Of a DNA stretch of 64,000 nt, positions 1-8,031 are shown piece by piece (the first letter of the stretch is position 1; each line of letters opens with the position of its first letter). Below the pieces are notes generated by a model, which worked only from the letters and a program-made list of their open reading frames with translations, did not search any database and was not told the DNA's origin. The DNA comes from Alteribacillus persepolensis (GTDB taxonomy: Bacteria; Bacillota; Bacilli; Bacillales; Marinococcaceae). The stretch covers positions 1 to 64,000 of the forward strand of contig NZ_FNDK01000015.1 of the NCBI RefSeq assembly GCF_900099605.1, written 5' to 3'. A program made the position numbers and the translations under genes.

Positions 1-169
1 AACAGCTGCCTTATATTTTAATATACATTGGGTAAAGCAGTGGAAAGATGGGGTAGAACATACAATGGGTGAATTGCTGCATTGGGATAAACAAGAACGT
101 GCCAAACAGCGTGAACGGTTAGAAAAAGCTGTACACGATGCTCTTACCCCTGTAAGAAAAGAGGTGTAA
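1..169 (+). CDS. 3' end of an unidentified gene (partial)
   Basis: An open frame enters the window at its left edge (frame 2) and stops with TAA at 167-169, leaving 55 C-terminal residues. The visible part begins with a short hydrophobic stretch (TAALYF), then becomes strongly charged and helical (WDKQERAKQRERLEKAV), which suggests a cytoplasmic tail. I do not recognise the family. The codon use and charged tail look like real coding sequence, and the frame closes before the repeat that follows. Confidence 0.5.
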   Translation, partial: TAALYFNIHWVKQWKDGVEHTMGELLHWDKQERAKQRERLEKAVHDALTPVRKEV

Positions 170-243
170 CCTGCAAGCCGAGACCAGGAAAGCCTATTGT
201 TTGAAAGCTGAACGGGAAAAGTGTAAAAATATCTATGTAGTGA

Positions 244-481
244 AATCAATTTCATAAGTGCTTTTATGATTATCAAAAGCGAACATTATTTCGATTGTAG
301 CGTAAGGCGGCGACTCCTGCGGGATAAGCTTGAGCTGAAGACCCCGCAGGCAGCTTGCTGCCGAGGAGGCTGAAGCCAAGCCCGCGGAAAGCGTCCGCCT
401 GAAGCGGAAATCGAATGATAACGAGGGGATTTCATATAATGTTCGTTTATAATGTGACAGGTCTGAATTATGAAATTGATT
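244..481. repeat. Bacillaceae intergenic repeat bounded by nested inverted repeats
   Basis: This is a 238-bp noncoding block. Its outer arms are perfect 14-bp inverted repeats at 244-257 and 468-481, around ATCAATTTCATAA. Its inner arms are perfect 10-bp inverted repeats (CGAACATTAT at 280-289, complement at 436-445). The core, about 291-416, is GC-rich and contains GGCGGCGACTCCTGCGGG and GCGGAAAGCGTCCGCC, the kind of repeat I recall as dispersed in Bacillaceae genomes. The whole unit could fold into one long cruciform or RNA hairpin. It looks like a small non-autonomous (MITE-like) element or structured repeat; no ORF in it is credible. Confidence 0.7.
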
Positions 482-537
482 CAGGGACATAATAATACGC
501 GCAGAGCAAACGAATAAAGAAATGTAGGGTGATAAAA

Positions 538-1656
538 ATGGCTTTGAATCCAGATGTATTGTTTGAACCTGGTTTTATAGGAAAACACAAGCTGAAAAAC
601 CGATACATTGTAGGGCCGATGACAAGAGTCAGTTCTGAGGAGGACGGCACACCGAATGAACGTGTTCACCAGTATTATAAGAGGTTTGCATTGGGTGGAT
701 TTTCAGCCGTCATTACAGAAGGCATTTATACAGATGAAAAATACAGCCAAGCGTATGAGTATCAGGCTGGACTTGCCACAGACAAACATAGAGAAGCTTG
801 GAAGCCGATTGTCTCCGATGTCCAAAAACACGGTGCCTTATTTATTGCACAGTTAATGCACGGAGGTGCGCAGTCGCAAGGAAATTATTATGAAGATAAA
901 AACATAGCACCTTCTTCGTTTCAACCGCCGCGTGATATGGTGCCAGTATATGGGGGAAGCGGTGCTTTTCCAGTGGCTGAAGAGTTGTCAAAACAAGGAA
1001 TAAAGAATGTGAAACAAGGTTTTGTTCAGGCAGCGGTTTATGCAAAAGAAGCAGGATTTGATGGAGTGGAACTTCACGGAGCAAATGGGTATCTGCTCGA
1101 TGAGTTTTTATCCGAGTCTATTAATAAGAGAGAAGATGAATACGGGGGAACGCTGGAAAACAGGCTGCGTCTGTTGACGGAGCTCATACAGGAAGTGCGT
1201 GACGCGGTTGGAAAAGATATGATTGTCGGCATCCGCATCTCCCAGCTGAAAGCCACCAATCCGGACTATCAGTGGCCCGGCGGTGAAAAAGATGCAGAAA
1301 CAATTTTCACCACGTTAGGCAAGACAGATGTCGATTATATTCATATTTCAGATATGGATGCTGTTTCTCCGGGATTTGGTGACGGAACGATGACGATGAG
1401 TCAGGCAGCTAAAAGCTTTTCCAAAAAGACTGTCATAGCGTGCGGCAGCTTAAGTGACCCTAATCAAGCTGCGTCTGTATTAGAGAATGGTGAAGCAGAT
1501 TTTGCTGCGATTGCCCGCCAAGCGCTGGCAAACCCTGATACGCCTAATAGAGTAAGAAAAGGTATGTCGTTAGACGAGTTTGATAAAGAATTGATTATGC
1601 TTCCAAAAGCATATGTAAAAGATGCAGAATTAGCAAAAGAGCTTGTAACGGAATAA
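538..1656 (+). CDS. Old yellow enzyme family NADH:flavin oxidoreductase (YqiG-like)
   Basis: The protein is a 372-residue FMN-dependent TIM-barrel oxidoreductase of the old yellow enzyme family, which reduces activated C=C bonds with NAD(P)H; the true substrate is unknown. Visible family marks are NRYIVGPMTR near the N terminus, QLMHGG around residue 105, and the signature GVELHGANGYLLDEFLS with the His/Asn pair that binds the substrate, followed by NKREDEYGG. Length matches the family. The reading frame could open at GTG 529, but that codon lies inside the ribosome binding site AGGGTG (526-531), so ATG 538 is chosen. A terminator follows at 1673, so it is probably monocistronic. It most resembles the B. 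subtilis YqiG type from memory. Confidence 0.85.
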   Translation: MALNPDVLFEPGFIGKHKLKNRYIVGPMTRVSSEEDGTPNERVHQYYKRFALGGFSAVITEGIYTDEKYSQAYEYQAGLATDKHREAWKPIVSDVQKHGALFIAQLMHGGAQSQGNYYEDKNIAPSSFQPPRDMVPVYGGSGAFPVAEELSKQGIKNVKQGFVQAAVYAKEAGFDGVELHGANGYLLDEFLSESINKREDEYGGTLENRLRLLTELIQEVRDAVGKDMIVGIRISQLKATNPDYQWPGGEKDAETIFTTLGKTDVDYIHISDMDAVSPGFGDGTMTMSQAAKSFSKKTVIACGSLSDPNQAASVLENGEADFAAIARQALANPDTPNRVRKGMSLDEFDKELIMLPKAYVKDAELAKELVTE

Positions 1657-1672
1657 AAATCATGAGAGCAAG

Positions 1673-1707
1673 AAAACTTTGTCCATGACACGGGGCAAAG
1701 TTTTTTT
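1673..1707 (+). terminator. Rho-independent terminator after the OYE gene
   Basis: A 9-bp stem (AAAACTTTG at 1673-1681 with CAAAGTTTT at 1696-1704) runs into a T tract at 1701-1707. Confidence 0.8.
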
Positions 1708-1717
1708 GCAAAGGAGG

Positions 1718-1864
1718 AAAGGATAAACGTTGGCGTTTTCATTGCCTAGCGCAAGCATCTGCTCGCTCGAGCTTCCCTCGGTCCGGCCCCGTCCTTCAGG
1801 ACTTGTCGCGGATTCGGAGGATGGAAGTCAGTCGTCTTAGCCGAACCTCCTTCTTTCAAGGCGT
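1718..1864. repeat. Dispersed repeat family 2, copy 1
   Basis: This noncoding unit starts with GGATAAACGTTGGCGTTTTC, continues GCGCAAGCATCTGCTCGCTC, and ends GCCGAACCTCCTTCTTTCAA. The same start and middle occur at 63379-63535, and the same two ends occur in inverted orientation at 22497-22758. The interior differs between copies (here GTCCTTCAGGAC). No coding potential is seen. Confidence 0.6.
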
Positions 1865-1941
1865 ATGGTCCTTTCTTCATTTAATTAATGTTATAATAAA
1901 GAAATATTCGACGAAGATGAGATAGAAAGGAGGCAGGTTCT

Positions 1942-2712
1942 ATGGTGAAATCGGTTGACCGGGCATTAACAATTATTAAATTAGTCAGCACGAAAAGAGA
2001 TGGTTACGGCGTGACCGAGTTAGCTGGTGAACTTGGCTTAAATAAAAGTTCCATTTTTCGTCTGCTTTCCACGCTGATGGAACACGGGTTTATCGAACAA
2101 GATACAGAAACGAAAAGATACCGGCTCGGCTATCAGTACTTGGAATTGAGCTCTAAGCTGCTCGATTCCATTGATATACGCAAAGAGGCAGCACCTTATT
2201 TAAAAGAGCTGGAAGATATGACTAATGAAGTGATTCATCTTGTTATTTATTCACAAAAAGAAGCTGTGTACATCGAAAAGTTAGAAGGAAACGAGACACT
2301 GCGTATGCATTCTCAAGTAGGAAAACGGGCGCCGATGCATTGTACGAGTGCTGGAAAAACGATTTTAGCTTACCTGCCGCCGGCAGAAGTGATGGAAATC
2401 ATCGAACAAAAAGGGCTTCCTCGTCATACCGAACATACGATAACAGATGCAGATGAGCTGTTGGAAAACTTACGCGTGATTAGAGAGCGCGGGTATGGCA
2501 TAGAACGAGAAGAAAATGAAGTCGGTATTACGTGCATTGCTGTCCCGATCTTTAACTTCCGAGGGGAGATTGCCGGCTCCATCAGTATATCCGGACCTTC
2601 AATTCGGATGGGAGAAGAGAGAATCCGCGAGATGAAAGATACATTTATGAATATTGGAAAGCGTGTATCCCAACGCCTGGGATATAGCAGCAGGATGAGC
2701 AGAGAACCGTAG
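1942..2712 (+). CDS. IclR family transcriptional regulator
   Basis: This 256-residue DNA-binding regulator has an N-terminal winged helix-turn-helix (residues about 5-65, with GVTELAGELGLNKSSIFRLL as the HTH) and a C-terminal IclR effector-binding domain (about 75-250, with GKRAPMHCTSAGKTILAYL and the late motif GITCIAVPIF). ATG 1942 follows AAAGGAGG at 1927-1934. It lies 257 bp upstream of malate synthase G on the same strand and has its own terminator. IclR proteins often control glyoxylate, glycolate or aromatic pathways, so the neighbouring malate synthase or the ubiD, lactate or phenylacetate genes are plausible targets; the ligand is unknown. Confidence 0.9.
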   Translation: MVKSVDRALTIIKLVSTKRDGYGVTELAGELGLNKSSIFRLLSTLMEHGFIEQDTETKRYRLGYQYLELSSKLLDSIDIRKEAAPYLKELEDMTNEVIHLVIYSQKEAVYIEKLEGNETLRMHSQVGKRAPMHCTSAGKTILAYLPPAEVMEIIEQKGLPRHTEHTITDADELLENLRVIRERGYGIEREENEVGITCIAVPIFNFRGEIAGSISISGPSIRMGEERIREMKDTFMNIGKRVSQRLGYSSRMSREP

Positions 2713-2738
2713 GATGCAGACGGTCTCTGTTCTTTTTT
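2701..2738 (+). terminator. Terminator overlapping the end of the IclR gene
   Basis: The stem is formed by AGAGAACCG (2701-2709) and CGGTCTCT (2721-2728) with one bulge, followed by a T-rich tail at 2729-2739. Confidence 0.6.
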
Positions 2739-2740
2739 TG

Positions 2741-2816
2741 CACTGATAGAAAAGTATAGAATTTTAACATGGGTGAATTATCGACGCAGTCAAGATTTTG
2801 AGAAAATCAGCAGCAG
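2741..2816. repeat. Dispersed repeat family 3, copy 1 (just after a terminator)
   Basis: The unit begins CACTGATAGAAAAGTATAG, contains CATGGGTGAATTATC, and ends TTTTGAGAAAATCAG. Related copies lie at 27851-27905 and 63254-63315. In all three cases the repeat starts within about 15 bp of the T tract of a terminator. It is noncoding. Confidence 0.5.
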
Positions 2817-2885
2817 TGCAGCTAGGCAACCGCCTGCACCTTGGCGTCAGCCAACTTTTCTTTAAGGATTAATTTGTCAGAACAA

Positions 2886-2914
2886 TTGAAAAAGGGGAAT
2901 CGGTGTGGTAATAT
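2886..2914 (+). promoter_or_regulatory. Sigma-A type promoter of malate synthase
   Basis: TTGAAA (2886-2891) and TAATAT (2909-2914) are separated by 17 bp, 56 bp upstream of the glcB start. Confidence 0.55.
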
Positions 2915-2969
2915 ATAAATAAATAGAAACAGTGTTTTGTAATAAGCAACAATATAATGGAAGGGGAGC

Positions 2970-5156
2970 ATGGATGTGAGTAAATATGTTAAGGCAGGGC
3001 GTTTAACTGTAGCAGCAGAACTGTATGAGTTTGTAAATGAGGAAGCTATTCCAGGAAGCGGTGTATCAAAAGAAGCGTTTTGGCAAGGGTTAGATAACAT
3101 CATTCATGAAATGTCTCCTGAAAACAGGGAACTGTTAAAAACAAGAGACGACCTGCAGGAACAAATACACCAGTGGCATAAGCAGCACAAAGGTTCATTT
3201 GACTTTCAAACGTATAAAGCATTTTTAAAGGAAATAGAGTATTTAGAACCAGAAGTGGAAGACTTTGAAGTGACGACTGCGAATGTTGATGATGAAATCG
3301 CCAGTCAAGGAGGCCCGCAGCTGGTTGTACCGATGAGTAATGCTCGTTATGCGTTAAACGCAGCAAATGCGAGATGGGGCAGTTTATATGATGCATTATA
3401 CGGCACCGATGTGATTAGTGAAGAAGACGGTGCTGAAATAACAAGCAGTTATAATCCAGCAAGAGGGCAAAAAGTTATTGCTTATGCCAAAGCATTTCTT
3501 GATGATATAGTGCCGCTTCAAGCGGGTTCACACAAAGAAGCCGTTAAATATGCAATTGATGGCAGCACACTATATGTAACCTTGGAAAATGGAAAGACCA
3601 CAGAGCTGAAAGATGCCGATAAGTTCGTTGGCTACCAAGGCGAAAAGGCGAACCCAGCATCTATTTTAATAAAAAATAACGATTTGCATTTTGACATTCA
3701 AATTGATGCGCAGGATGCAATTGGCAAAACAGATTCAGCTGGAATAAAAGACATTGTATGCGAATCAGCAGTCACCACCATTATGGATTGTGAAGACTCT
3801 GTTGCGGCAGTTGATGCTGAAGATAAGGTATTAGTGTATCGCAACTGGCTTGGGTTAATGAAAGGAGATTTAACAGAAACCTTTCAAAAAGGCACAAAAA
3901 CGGTCACCCGTACATTAAATCCTGATCGAGTGTATCAATCGAAATCAGGAGGCGAATTAAAACTCTCGGGCAGGTCGCATATGTTAGTTCGAAACGTCGG
4001 ACATTTGATGACAATTGATGCGGTATTCGATGAAAACGGAAAGGAAGTGCCGGAGGGAATACTAGATGGTGCGGTAACGAGTTTGATTGCTAAACATGAT
4101 ATAGCAGGAAACGGCAAATATCAGAACTCAGAAAAAGGCTCTGTTTATATCGTTAAGCCAAAAATGCACGGTTCTAAAGAAGTAGCCTTTGCTAATAAAC
4201 TGTTTAATAAATTAGAAGATATGCTGGGATTAGCGCGCCACACACTGAAGATTGGCGTAATGGATGAAGAACGCAGAACGTCTTTGAATCTTAAAAACTG
4301 CATCAAAGAAGTGAAAGAAAGAATTATTTTTATTAACACTGGGTTTTTGGATCGTACGGGAGATGAAATGCATACTTCCATGGAAGCAGGTCCTATGATT
4401 CGCAAAGGAGATATGAAGAAATCAGTATGGCTGTCAGCATATGAAAAATCGAATGTACACAGAGGACTGGAAACAGGATTGAAAGGGCGTGCGCAAATTG
4501 GTAAGGGAATGTGGGCCATGCCGGATTTAATGGCTGATATGTTAGAGCAAAAAGATGGCCAGTTAAAAGCGGGGGCAAATACGGCTTGGGTTCCATCACC
4601 AACTGCTGCTACGCTGCATGCGCTTCACTATCATCAAGTGGACGTAAAGGATGTACAGCAGCAGCTTCTGCAAAACGTAGAAAATCATGAAGATGATATT
4701 TTACAAATCCCAGTTGCAAAACAGCCAAATTGGAGTGCAGACGAAGTACAGCAAGAGCTGGATAATAATGCACAAGGCATATTAGGATATGTAGTACGCT
4801 GGGTAGAAATGGGCATCGGCTGCTCGAAAGTTCCAGATATTAATAATGTCGGCTTAATGGAAGACCGTGCCACGCTTCGAATTTCCAGCCAGCACATGGC
4901 TAATTGGCTTCATCACGGTATTTGCACGAAAGAACAAGTAATGGAAACAATGAAACGAATGGCCAAAGTGGTAGATGAACAAAACAAAGGTGTAGACGGA
5001 TATCGTCCTATGGCTGATAACTTTGAAGAATCGGTCGCTTTTCAAGCTGCGTGTGATCTTGTGTTTAAAGGATATGAACAACCGAGTGGCTACACTGAGC
5101 CAATTCTTCATAAGCGGCGTGCCGAAGCGAAAAAGAAAATACCTGCACAAAAGTAA
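2970..5156 (+). CDS. glcB: Malate synthase G
   Basis: The 728-residue protein condenses glyoxylate with acetyl-CoA to form malate. Its size and the long insert near residues 130-330 identify the G form rather than the shorter A form. Motifs seen include [18 protein letters not shown] (about 270-287), [29 protein letters not shown] and the metal/acetyl-CoA region [22 protein letters not shown] 2970 follows GGAAGGGG; GTG 2976 is a less likely alternative. No isocitrate lyase is in the window, so the glyoxylate source is not shown. The upstream IclR gene may regulate it. Confidence 0.95.
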   Translation: MDVSKYVKAGRLTVAAELYEFVNEEAIPGSGVSKEAFWQGLDNIIHEMSPENRELLKTRDDLQEQIHQWHKQHKGSFDFQTYKAFLKEIEYLEPEVEDFEVTTANVDDEIASQGGPQLVVPMSNARYALNAANARWGSLYDALYGTDVISEEDGAEITSSYNPARGQKVIAYAKAFLDDIVPLQAGSHKEAVKYAIDGSTLYVTLENGKTTELKDADKFVGYQGEKANPASILIKNNDLHFDIQIDAQDAIGKTDSAGIKDIVCESAVTTIMDCEDSVAAVDAEDKVLVYRNWLGLMKGDLTETFQKGTKTVTRTLNPDRVYQSKSGGELKLSGRSHMLVRNVGHLMTIDAVFDENGKEVPEGILDGAVTSLIAKHDIAGNGKYQNSEKGSVYIVKPKMHGSKEVAFANKLFNKLEDMLGLARHTLKIGVMDEERRTSLNLKNCIKEVKERIIFINTGFLDRTGDEMHTSMEAGPMIRKGDMKKSVWLSAYEKSNVHRGLETGLKGRAQIGKGMWAMPDLMADMLEQKDGQLKAGANTAWVPSPTAATLHALHYHQVDVKDVQQQLLQNVENHEDDILQIPVAKQPNWSADEVQQELDNNAQGILGYVVRWVEMGIGCSKVPDINNVGLMEDRATLRISSQHMANWLHHGICTKEQVMETMKRMAKVVDEQNKGVDGYRPMADNFEESVAFQAACDLVFKGYEQPSGYTEPILHKRRAEAKKKIPAQK

Positions 5157-5160
5157 AACG

Positions 5161-5210
5161 AAAAAGCTGTCTGAAAAGGGTTTTATCCCCTTTAGACAGC
5201 TTTTCTTTTT
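5161..5210 (+). terminator. Terminator after malate synthase
   Basis: A long stem pairs AAAAGCTGTCT (from 5162) with AGACAGCTTTT (5194-5204), with further pairing inside the loop and T tracts at 5201-5210. Confidence 0.85.
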
Positions 5211-5276
5211 AGAAGGCAGGAAAGTATATATGTTAATTGTTATTTCAAAGATGTTTCATGCATGCGCTATCCGAAG

Positions 5277-5376
5277 TAGGAGCGGAAGACGGGCGGATCC
5301 AGCGGGAACAGCATGAAGCGAAGACTCCGCAGAACGGGCATGCCCGCGGAAAAGCATCTCGTCTGCAGCAGATGTG
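5277..5376. repeat. Degenerate copy of the GC-rich Bacillaceae repeat
   Basis: AGCGGAAGACGGGCGGATCC, CAGCGGGAACAGCATGA and GCCCGCGGAAAAGCATC follow the same order of blocks as the repeat core at 291-416, but with many changes and without the flanking inverted arms. It sits in the 595-bp stretch 5157-5751, which otherwise holds two hairpins and the leader of the ubiD gene. Confidence 0.45.
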
Positions 5377-5408
5377 TTCTAAAGCAGCAGCTTCTACGGT
5401 GACAAAGG

Positions 5409-5445
5409 CGGTAGTTGCGCGGGTTTCTCAACTACCGTTTTTCTT
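5409..5445 (+). terminator. Terminator-like hairpin in the glcB-ubiD interval
   Basis: CGGTAGTTG (5409-5417) pairs perfectly with CAACTACCG (5429-5437), followed by TTTTTCTT. No gene ends directly before it. It could end a small RNA or an unseen leader transcript. I looked for T-box anti-terminator sequence near it and found none. Confidence 0.5.
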
Positions 5446-5751
5446 AGTCAAGAAAAAGAAAAGTCAATGGTTCTTATGAAAGCAGATTCAAAGAAAAGCG
5501 CTTATGAAGCAGCTGCTCAAAGATGAGCAAACGTTTCTTTGATTCACACGGCTTGGCTGCGATAGAGTTTTATTTTTGCGTTGTATGAATCATCATTAAA
5601 ACCTTTTCATTTAAATGTAAACGAAATTCCTTTAAAATGACAGTAACAGCAGAGAAGTAAGAAAATTTAGCAAGATATAACAAAATAAACATATAGCATG
5701 ACGATAAAGATGTTTGTTGCGCTGGATATAACAAATCGGGGAGGAATATAC

Positions 5752-7239
5752 ATGTCAGTAACAAAAACAAAAGTAAGAGATTTTCGTTCTGCAGTCGAAC
5801 GTTTGAAAGAAATTTCGGGACAATATATTGAAACGGATGAACCAGTGGACCCTCATGCTGAATTATCGGGAGTATACCGTCACATTGGAGCAGGCGGAAC
5901 GGTTATGCGTCCTACGCAGACAGGGCCGGCCATGATGTTTAATCATGTAAAAGGCCATGAAGACGCTCGCGTGATGATAGGGTTGCTCGCCAGCCGAGAG
6001 AGAGTTGGATATCTTCTTGATACACCTCCTGAGCGGCTTGGATTTCTATTAAATGAAGCCGTTAACCATGCGATTGATCCGGTAACGATTCCAAATGAAA
6101 AAGCAAAAGCACAAGAAGTGGTTCACTATGCTGATGAACCTGGCTTTGATATTCGCAAACTGATACCGGCACCAACGAATACAGAAGAAGATGCTGGACC
6201 ATATATTACTATGGGAATGTGTTATGCATCAGATGCTGAAACGGGAGAGTCGGATGTAACGATTCACCGCTTATGTTTACAAAGCAAAGATGAAATGTCG
6301 ATGTACTTTGTGCCAGGTGCGCGTCATCTTGATGTATTTCGGAAAAAAGCCGAAGCAGAAGGAAAGCCATTGCCTATTTCCATTAGCATCGGCGTGGACC
6401 CGGCCATTGAAATTGGAGCATGTTTTGAACCTCCTACTACCCCACTTGGATTCAATGAACTAACAATTGCTGGCGGGATTCGCAAAGAACCAGTAGAATT
6501 AACACCGTGTGTTACCATTGATGAAAAAGCGATTGCCAATGCTGAGTACGTGATAGAAGGCGAACTTATTCCGAATAAACGTGTAAGGGAAGATCAAAAT
6601 ACTGACACGGGCATGGCAATGCCTGAGTTTCCTGGGTACCAAGGGATTGCGGTACAAGAGCTGCCTGTAATAAAAGTCAAGGCTGTTACACATCGTAAAA
6701 ACCCGATTATGCAAACAGTCATTGGTCCGAGTGAGGAGCACGTAAATATGGCTGGCATTCCGACAGAAGCGAGTATTTTGCAGATGGTAGAAAAAGCCAT
6801 GCCGGGGAAATTGTTAAATGTTTACGCGCATTCTGCTGGCGGCGGCAAATATATGGCTGTTTTACAATTTAAGAAAAGCCAGCCAAGTGACGAAGGCCGT
6901 CAAAAGCAAGCAGCGATGCTGGCGTTTTCCGCCTTTTCAGAGTTAAAGCATGTCTATATTGTTGATGAAGATGTTGACCCATTTGATTCAAACGATGTCT
7001 TATGGGCGATGACGACTCGTTTTCAAGGTGACGTGGATACAAGTTTTATCCCAGGGGTGCGCTGCCATCCGCTGGACCCTTCTCAAACACCGGAGTACAG
7101 TGCGACGATTCCTGCAAAAGGAATATCAACGAAAACAATCTTTGATTGTACCGTGCCGTTTCACTTAAAGGACAAGTTTAAACGAGCTGCTTTTAAAGAA
7201 GTAGATCCTGCTCGTTTTGCGCCATCCTTATTTGATTAA
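5752..7239 (+). CDS. UbiD family (prenyl-FMN dependent) decarboxylase
   Basis: The 495-residue protein belongs to the UbiD family, which reversibly decarboxylates aromatic, heteroaromatic or unsaturated acids with prenylated FMN. Family marks are GPAMMFNHVKGH near residue 60, DVTIHRLCLQSKD (about 163-175) for cofactor and metal binding, and IGVDPAIEIGACFEPP. ATG 5752 follows GGGGAGG (5737-5743); the frame opens earlier at 5698 without a ribosome binding site. The gene pairs with the prenyltransferase gene just downstream. Oddity: where most family members have EGP(F/Y)G(E/D) before TGYY, this one reads TGMAMPEFPGY, so the first acidic catalytic residue seems absent. Substrate unknown; it could be a phenolic, pyrrole or furan acid. 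Confidence 0.88.
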   Translation: MSVTKTKVRDFRSAVERLKEISGQYIETDEPVDPHAELSGVYRHIGAGGTVMRPTQTGPAMMFNHVKGHEDARVMIGLLASRERVGYLLDTPPERLGFLLNEAVNHAIDPVTIPNEKAKAQEVVHYADEPGFDIRKLIPAPTNTEEDAGPYITMGMCYASDAETGESDVTIHRLCLQSKDEMSMYFVPGARHLDVFRKKAEAEGKPLPISISIGVDPAIEIGACFEPPTTPLGFNELTIAGGIRKEPVELTPCVTIDEKAIANAEYVIEGELIPNKRVREDQNTDTGMAMPEFPGYQGIAVQELPVIKVKAVTHRKNPIMQTVIGPSEEHVNMAGIPTEASILQMVEKAMPGKLLNVYAHSAGGGKYMAVLQFKKSQPSDEGRQKQAAMLAFSAFSELKHVYIVDEDVDPFDSNDVLWAMTTRFQGDVDTSFIPGVRCHPLDPSQTPEYSATIPAKGISTKTIFDCTVPFHLKDKFKRAAFKEVDPARFAPSLFD

Positions 7240-7275
7240 ATGATACGGAAAGATAAGTATGGAGGAGGCCCACCG

Positions 7276-7833
7276 ATGAAAGTCATTGTCGCAATATCCG
7301 GAGCTTCAGGAGCCATCATGGGAATTCGTTTATTAGAAATGCTGCAAAAAGCAGACGCGGAGACGCATTTAGTTATTTCCTCATGGGGGCGAGTCACTAT
7401 TGAACATGAAACATCCTATTCTATTAAAGATGTTGAAGCATTAGCCGATTACAGCTACTCCTCCAAAAATCAAGCAGCAGCTATATCGAGCGGGTCGTTC
7501 CAAGTGGATGGAATGATTGTGGCTCCTTGCAGCATGAAAACAGTCGCGTCTATTCGTACGGGACTTGCTGACAACTTAATTACACGCGCGGCCGATGTGA
7601 TGTTAAAAGAGAGAAAGAAATTGCTGCTGCTAGCGAGGGAAACACCGTTAAACACGATTCATTTAGAAAATATGACAGAGCTGTCCAAAATGGGAGCAGT
7701 TATTTTTCCGATGATGCCGGCCTTTTATAACCACCCCGCATCATTGGATGATGCTATTGACCACTTGGCTTATCGAACCCTGGATCAATTTGGCATTGTG
7801 TTAGATGAAGCGAAAAGATGGGAAGGCATTTAA
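7276..7833 (+). CDS. UbiX family flavin prenyltransferase
   Basis: This 185-residue Rossmann-like flavoprotein attaches a dimethylallyl unit to FMN to make the UbiD cofactor. The start reads MKVIVAISGASGAIMG with the GASGA phosphate-binding motif, followed by the SSGSF block, the APCSMKT block near residue 90 and RETPLN near 123, all typical. ATG 7276 follows GGAGGAGG (7261-7268); the in-frame ATG 7240 directly after the ubiD stop lacks a site. It is 36 bp behind ubiD, so the two are surely co-transcribed. A terminator follows. Confidence 0.93.
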   Translation: MKVIVAISGASGAIMGIRLLEMLQKADAETHLVISSWGRVTIEHETSYSIKDVEALADYSYSSKNQAAAISSGSFQVDGMIVAPCSMKTVASIRTGLADNLITRAADVMLKERKKLLLLARETPLNTIHLENMTELSKMGAVIFPMMPAFYNHPASLDDAIDHLAYRTLDQFGIVLDEAKRWEGI

Positions 7834-7862
7834 AAAGAATAAAGCAGGAAGTATAGAGAGAG

Positions 7863-7894
7863 CGTGCTGCACGATAATACGGCAGCACGTTTTT
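7863..7894 (+). terminator. Terminator of the ubiD-ubiX operon
   Basis: CGTGCTGC (7863-7870) pairs with GCAGCACG (7882-7889), followed by TTTTT. Confidence 0.85.
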
Positions 7895-7938
7895 ATGTTC
7901 CCATAAAAATAAAGTGGAGTTCCTTTTGCAAAAACGCA

Positions 7939-7967
7939 TTGCAAGCGATTTCAGTAATTGATAGAAT
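7939..7967 (+). promoter_or_regulatory. Promoter of the lactate permease gene with an overlapping cre-like box
   Basis: TTGCAA (7939-7944) and TAGAAT (7962-7967) are spaced by 17 bp. TGCAAGCGATTTCA at 7940-7953 matches the CcpA box consensus TGWAANCGNTNWCA at every position but one, and covers the -35 and spacer. Repression by CcpA in the presence of sugar is the natural inference. Confidence 0.6.
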
Positions 7968-8031
7968 AATAGCAACTAACAAGACATCTGATGACCATAT
8001 GACATTATGACATGCGAGGAGGAGAAGGCGA

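Noticed and set aside
5381-5445. T-box leader before ubiD
   Set aside because: A terminator hairpin exists, but there is no GGTGG-ACCGCG box and the next gene is not an amino acid gene.
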